The translations under genes were made by a program, and so were the position numbers. The notes below the pieces were generated by a model. It had not been told where the DNA came from, did not search any database, and saw only the letters and a program-made list of their open reading frames with translations. Below are positions 21,965 to 23,595 of a stretch of 23,595 nucleotides of DNA, piece after piece; the first letter of the stretch is position 1, and every line of letters begins with the position of its first letter. This DNA comes from UBA1081 sp964454355. GTDB taxonomy: Bacteria; Bacillota; Clostridia; Oscillospirales; Acutalibacteraceae. The DNA lies in NCBI GenBank assembly GCA_964454355.1, contig CAYVTA010000022.1:1-23595 (forward strand), written 5' to 3'.

Positions 21965-23595
21965 ATGTTTTCAAATCTTAAAACAAAAAAGAGAATTACA
22001 CAGTTGCTTATTGCCGTAGTAGTTGTAGCTCTTACGGCTACAGGCTCCGCATTGCTTCTGGACGACTTTGTTCAGGAGGCAAAAGCTGCTGATTACACTA
22101 TTAGTGATGCAACCGGGTGGAAGAATGCAGTTGGTTCAGGCAATTCAGTAGTTAATATTACGCTGGACAGTAATATCTCCCTCAGTGGTAAGCTTGATGC
22201 CATTCCCAGCGGTGTTACCGTTAACCTTAACATGAACGGTAAGACCATTCAGTGGTATAACGCTTCAGAAGGTAATACGGGTATCATGTCTACATCATAT
22301 ACTCTTCCCGAAACTTATTGGGGTATTATTACCAATAACGGTACTCTCAATATTCAGGGTACAGGTACTATCGCTACATATCAGGTTGGTTGGAACACAT
22401 CTAACTCCAGTGCTCATGATGACTACGGTATGAGAACTGCTGCCATTGTTAATACCGGTAATCTTACTGTTGGCTCAAATATTACTGTCAAGGCATTCGG
22501 CGGTCAGGCAAATACATCCGGTAGCTCCTATCAGGATATGGTTATCTATGCTCTCGGTATTTATAATACAGGTACAGTTTCAACATCAGGTACTATCCAT
22601 GCAGGTACTATCGCACAGGGCGTTTGTGCAGGCTCAAGCGGATCAAACTCTTATGTCAGTGCATATTCCTACGGTATCTTCGGCGGTACTGTTGTTGTTA
22701 CAGGCGGTAATATCTATTCCGAAGCAAAATCAGGTCTTCATGAAAATGTTACAATCCCCAAACAGCAAAACAGAGTAGGTAACTATGCTGTAGGTGTTTA
22801 TTCAAATAATGCCGTAATTTACGGTAATGCCAATATTACTACAAAGGCTACATCATGGCGTGATAATGACTCAAACTACAACACGTGGAAAGAAGGTCAT
22901 AATATGTCATGGGGTATCGGTGTTATGTACTCCGGTACAAATTATCCCTACATCGGTGCAGACGTAAATATTAACGCTTCTTACTATCTGGAAACAGAAG
23001 GTTATGTTTCCTTCCCCGAATTCAACGGTGAATCTGAACTTTGTGGATATACAAGAACATCTTCAAACGGCCCTGAAACTTATGGTCGTAAAGCTTATCC
23101 TGTTGCAGGTGTCAGCAAGGATTCTAATGCTGCTATGTACGGCGGTCAGTCAAGCGAAACATGGGAATTTGACGGTAGTATTTACGGTGCAGGTACGGCA
23201 GGCAGTCCTGCTTCTTCGATTTACCGCACAGAGCTTGCTTATTACAACGGATTGTCAGACACTGTAACAAGTTCGGATAATAAGTCTGCATCCGGAAGTA
23301 ATGACACCGGTGTAAATACCGGTACTATCACAATGGGTGCTCCCGGCAGCAGCGGCGGTCAGTATATGGTATACTACCGTTACCGTAACGCAAGCGGTGT
23401 TATCACAAGTGCTTCTGCAACGCCCAATACTGCTATTAACTCCCGTATGGTATTCACACCCACAAACGGTGCATTCACAGCTGACGCAACTGCACTTACA
23501 AAGTCAAGCGGCGGTGATGTAACCAACAGCAATTTCTATGAGCTTTTAGGTACATATTATGTTGCTAAGGCTGACGGTGCATACGGTACAGGTGT
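21965..23595 (+). CDS. Large secreted beta-helix surface protein, 3' end outside window
   Basis: About 543 codons, read by hand from ATG 21965 to the right edge without a stop; the true protein is longer. The signal peptide (KKRITQLLIAVVVVALTATG, charged start then hydrophobic core) ends at ...VQEAKA before ADYTI. The mature part opens with ISDATGWKNAV and DSNISLSG...VTVNLNMNGKTI, then short strand repeats such as GIITNNGTLNIQGTGTI, AAIVNTGNLTVGSNITV and GIYNTGTVSTSGTI. This is the ladder pattern of right-handed parallel beta-helix (pectate-lyase-like) adhesins. From about residue 440 the Ser/Gly/Thr-rich sequence has fewer clear rungs. Glycine codons are mostly GGT, suggesting high expression. 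Very strong ribosome binding site (AAAAAAGGAGG). A role in adhesion or as surface-layer material is likely; no catalytic motif was seen. Confidence 0.85.
   Translation, partial: MFSNLKTKKRITQLLIAVVVVALTATGSALLLDDFVQEAKAADYTISDATGWKNAVGSGNSVVNITLDSNISLSGKLDAIPSGVTVNLNMNGKTIQWYNASEGNTGIMSTSYTLPETYWGIITNNGTLNIQGTGTIATYQVGWNTSNSSAHDDYGMRTAAIVNTGNLTVGSNITVKAFGGQANTSGSSYQDMVIYALGIYNTGTVSTSGTIHAGTIAQGVCAGSSGSNSYVSAYSYGIFGGTVVVTGGNIYSEAKSGLHENVTIPKQQNRVGNYAVGVYSNNAVIYGNANITTKATSWRDNDSNYNTWKEGHNMSWGIGVMYSGTNYPYIGADVNINASYYLETEGYVSFPEFNGESELCGYTRTSSNGPETYGRKAYPVAGVSKDSNAAMYGGQSSETWEFDGSIYGAGTAGSPASSIYRTELAYYNGLSDTVTSSDNKSASGSNDTGVNTGTITMGAPGSSGGQYMVYYRYRNASGVITSASATPNTAINSRMVFTPTNGAFTADATALTKSSGGDVTNSNFYELLGTYYVAKADGAYGTG

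Noticed and set aside
22446..23522. Three plus-strand frames inside the beta-helix gene
   Set aside because: They are out-of-frame shadows; the real frame runs unbroken from 21965 with a signal peptide and repeat pattern.

Overview
The window looks like a chromosomal segment of a low-to-mid G+C Gram-positive anaerobe, most likely a gut Clostridia member (Oscillospiraceae/Ruminococcaceae-like). The basis is AGGAGG-type ribosome binding sites, near-consensus TTGACA-N17-TATAAT promoters, a TagGH-type polysaccharide exporter, and VanZ, DUF6291, BspA-like LRR and beta-helix surface proteins. The genus assignment is inference. No phage structural genes, transposase, CRISPR array or rRNA was seen.

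Layout. (1) 1-6186, minus strand: a cell-surface polysaccharide operon from one consensus promoter (6269-6297). In order of transcription it holds a TagG-like permease, a TagH-like ATPase, a short coiled-coil protein, a 1073-residue multi-domain glycosyltransferase and a UDP-ManNAc dehydrogenase (WecC) cut by the window edge. (2) 6354-12816, plus strand: a divergent sigma-70-like protein, then an exported-protein cluster: an LRR protein with a membrane anchor, two tandemly duplicated exported metallophosphoesterases, and a protein with four PPC-like beta-sandwich repeats. (3) 12884-16281, minus strand: a sodium:solute symporter followed by an AMP-forming acyl-CoA ligase that carries a one-base frameshift. 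(4) 16365-17073, plus strand: tRNA-Thr(CGT) and a VanZ-like membrane protein. (5) 17026-21206, minus strand: an MFS/GPH-type transporter, a GH123-like DUF4091 protein and a cytosolic metallophosphoesterase, which reads as a small glycan or glycoside uptake and breakdown operon. (6) 21227-23595, plus strand: a small DUF6291 gene whose promoter spacer is a LexA/SOS-box-like palindrome, then a large secreted beta-helix protein (running off the window) behind a leader of about 200 nt with an anti-Shine-Dalgarno element.

The common theme is the cell envelope: building and exporting a ManNAcA-type polymer, and displaying secreted beta-rich proteins and phosphoesterases. The items most worth following up are the duplicated phosphoesterase/LRR/PPC cluster with its promoter embedded in a terminator, the SOS-box-controlled orphan DUF6291 gene, the long leader RNA, the multi-domain glycosyltransferase, and the frameshifted acyl-CoA ligase.
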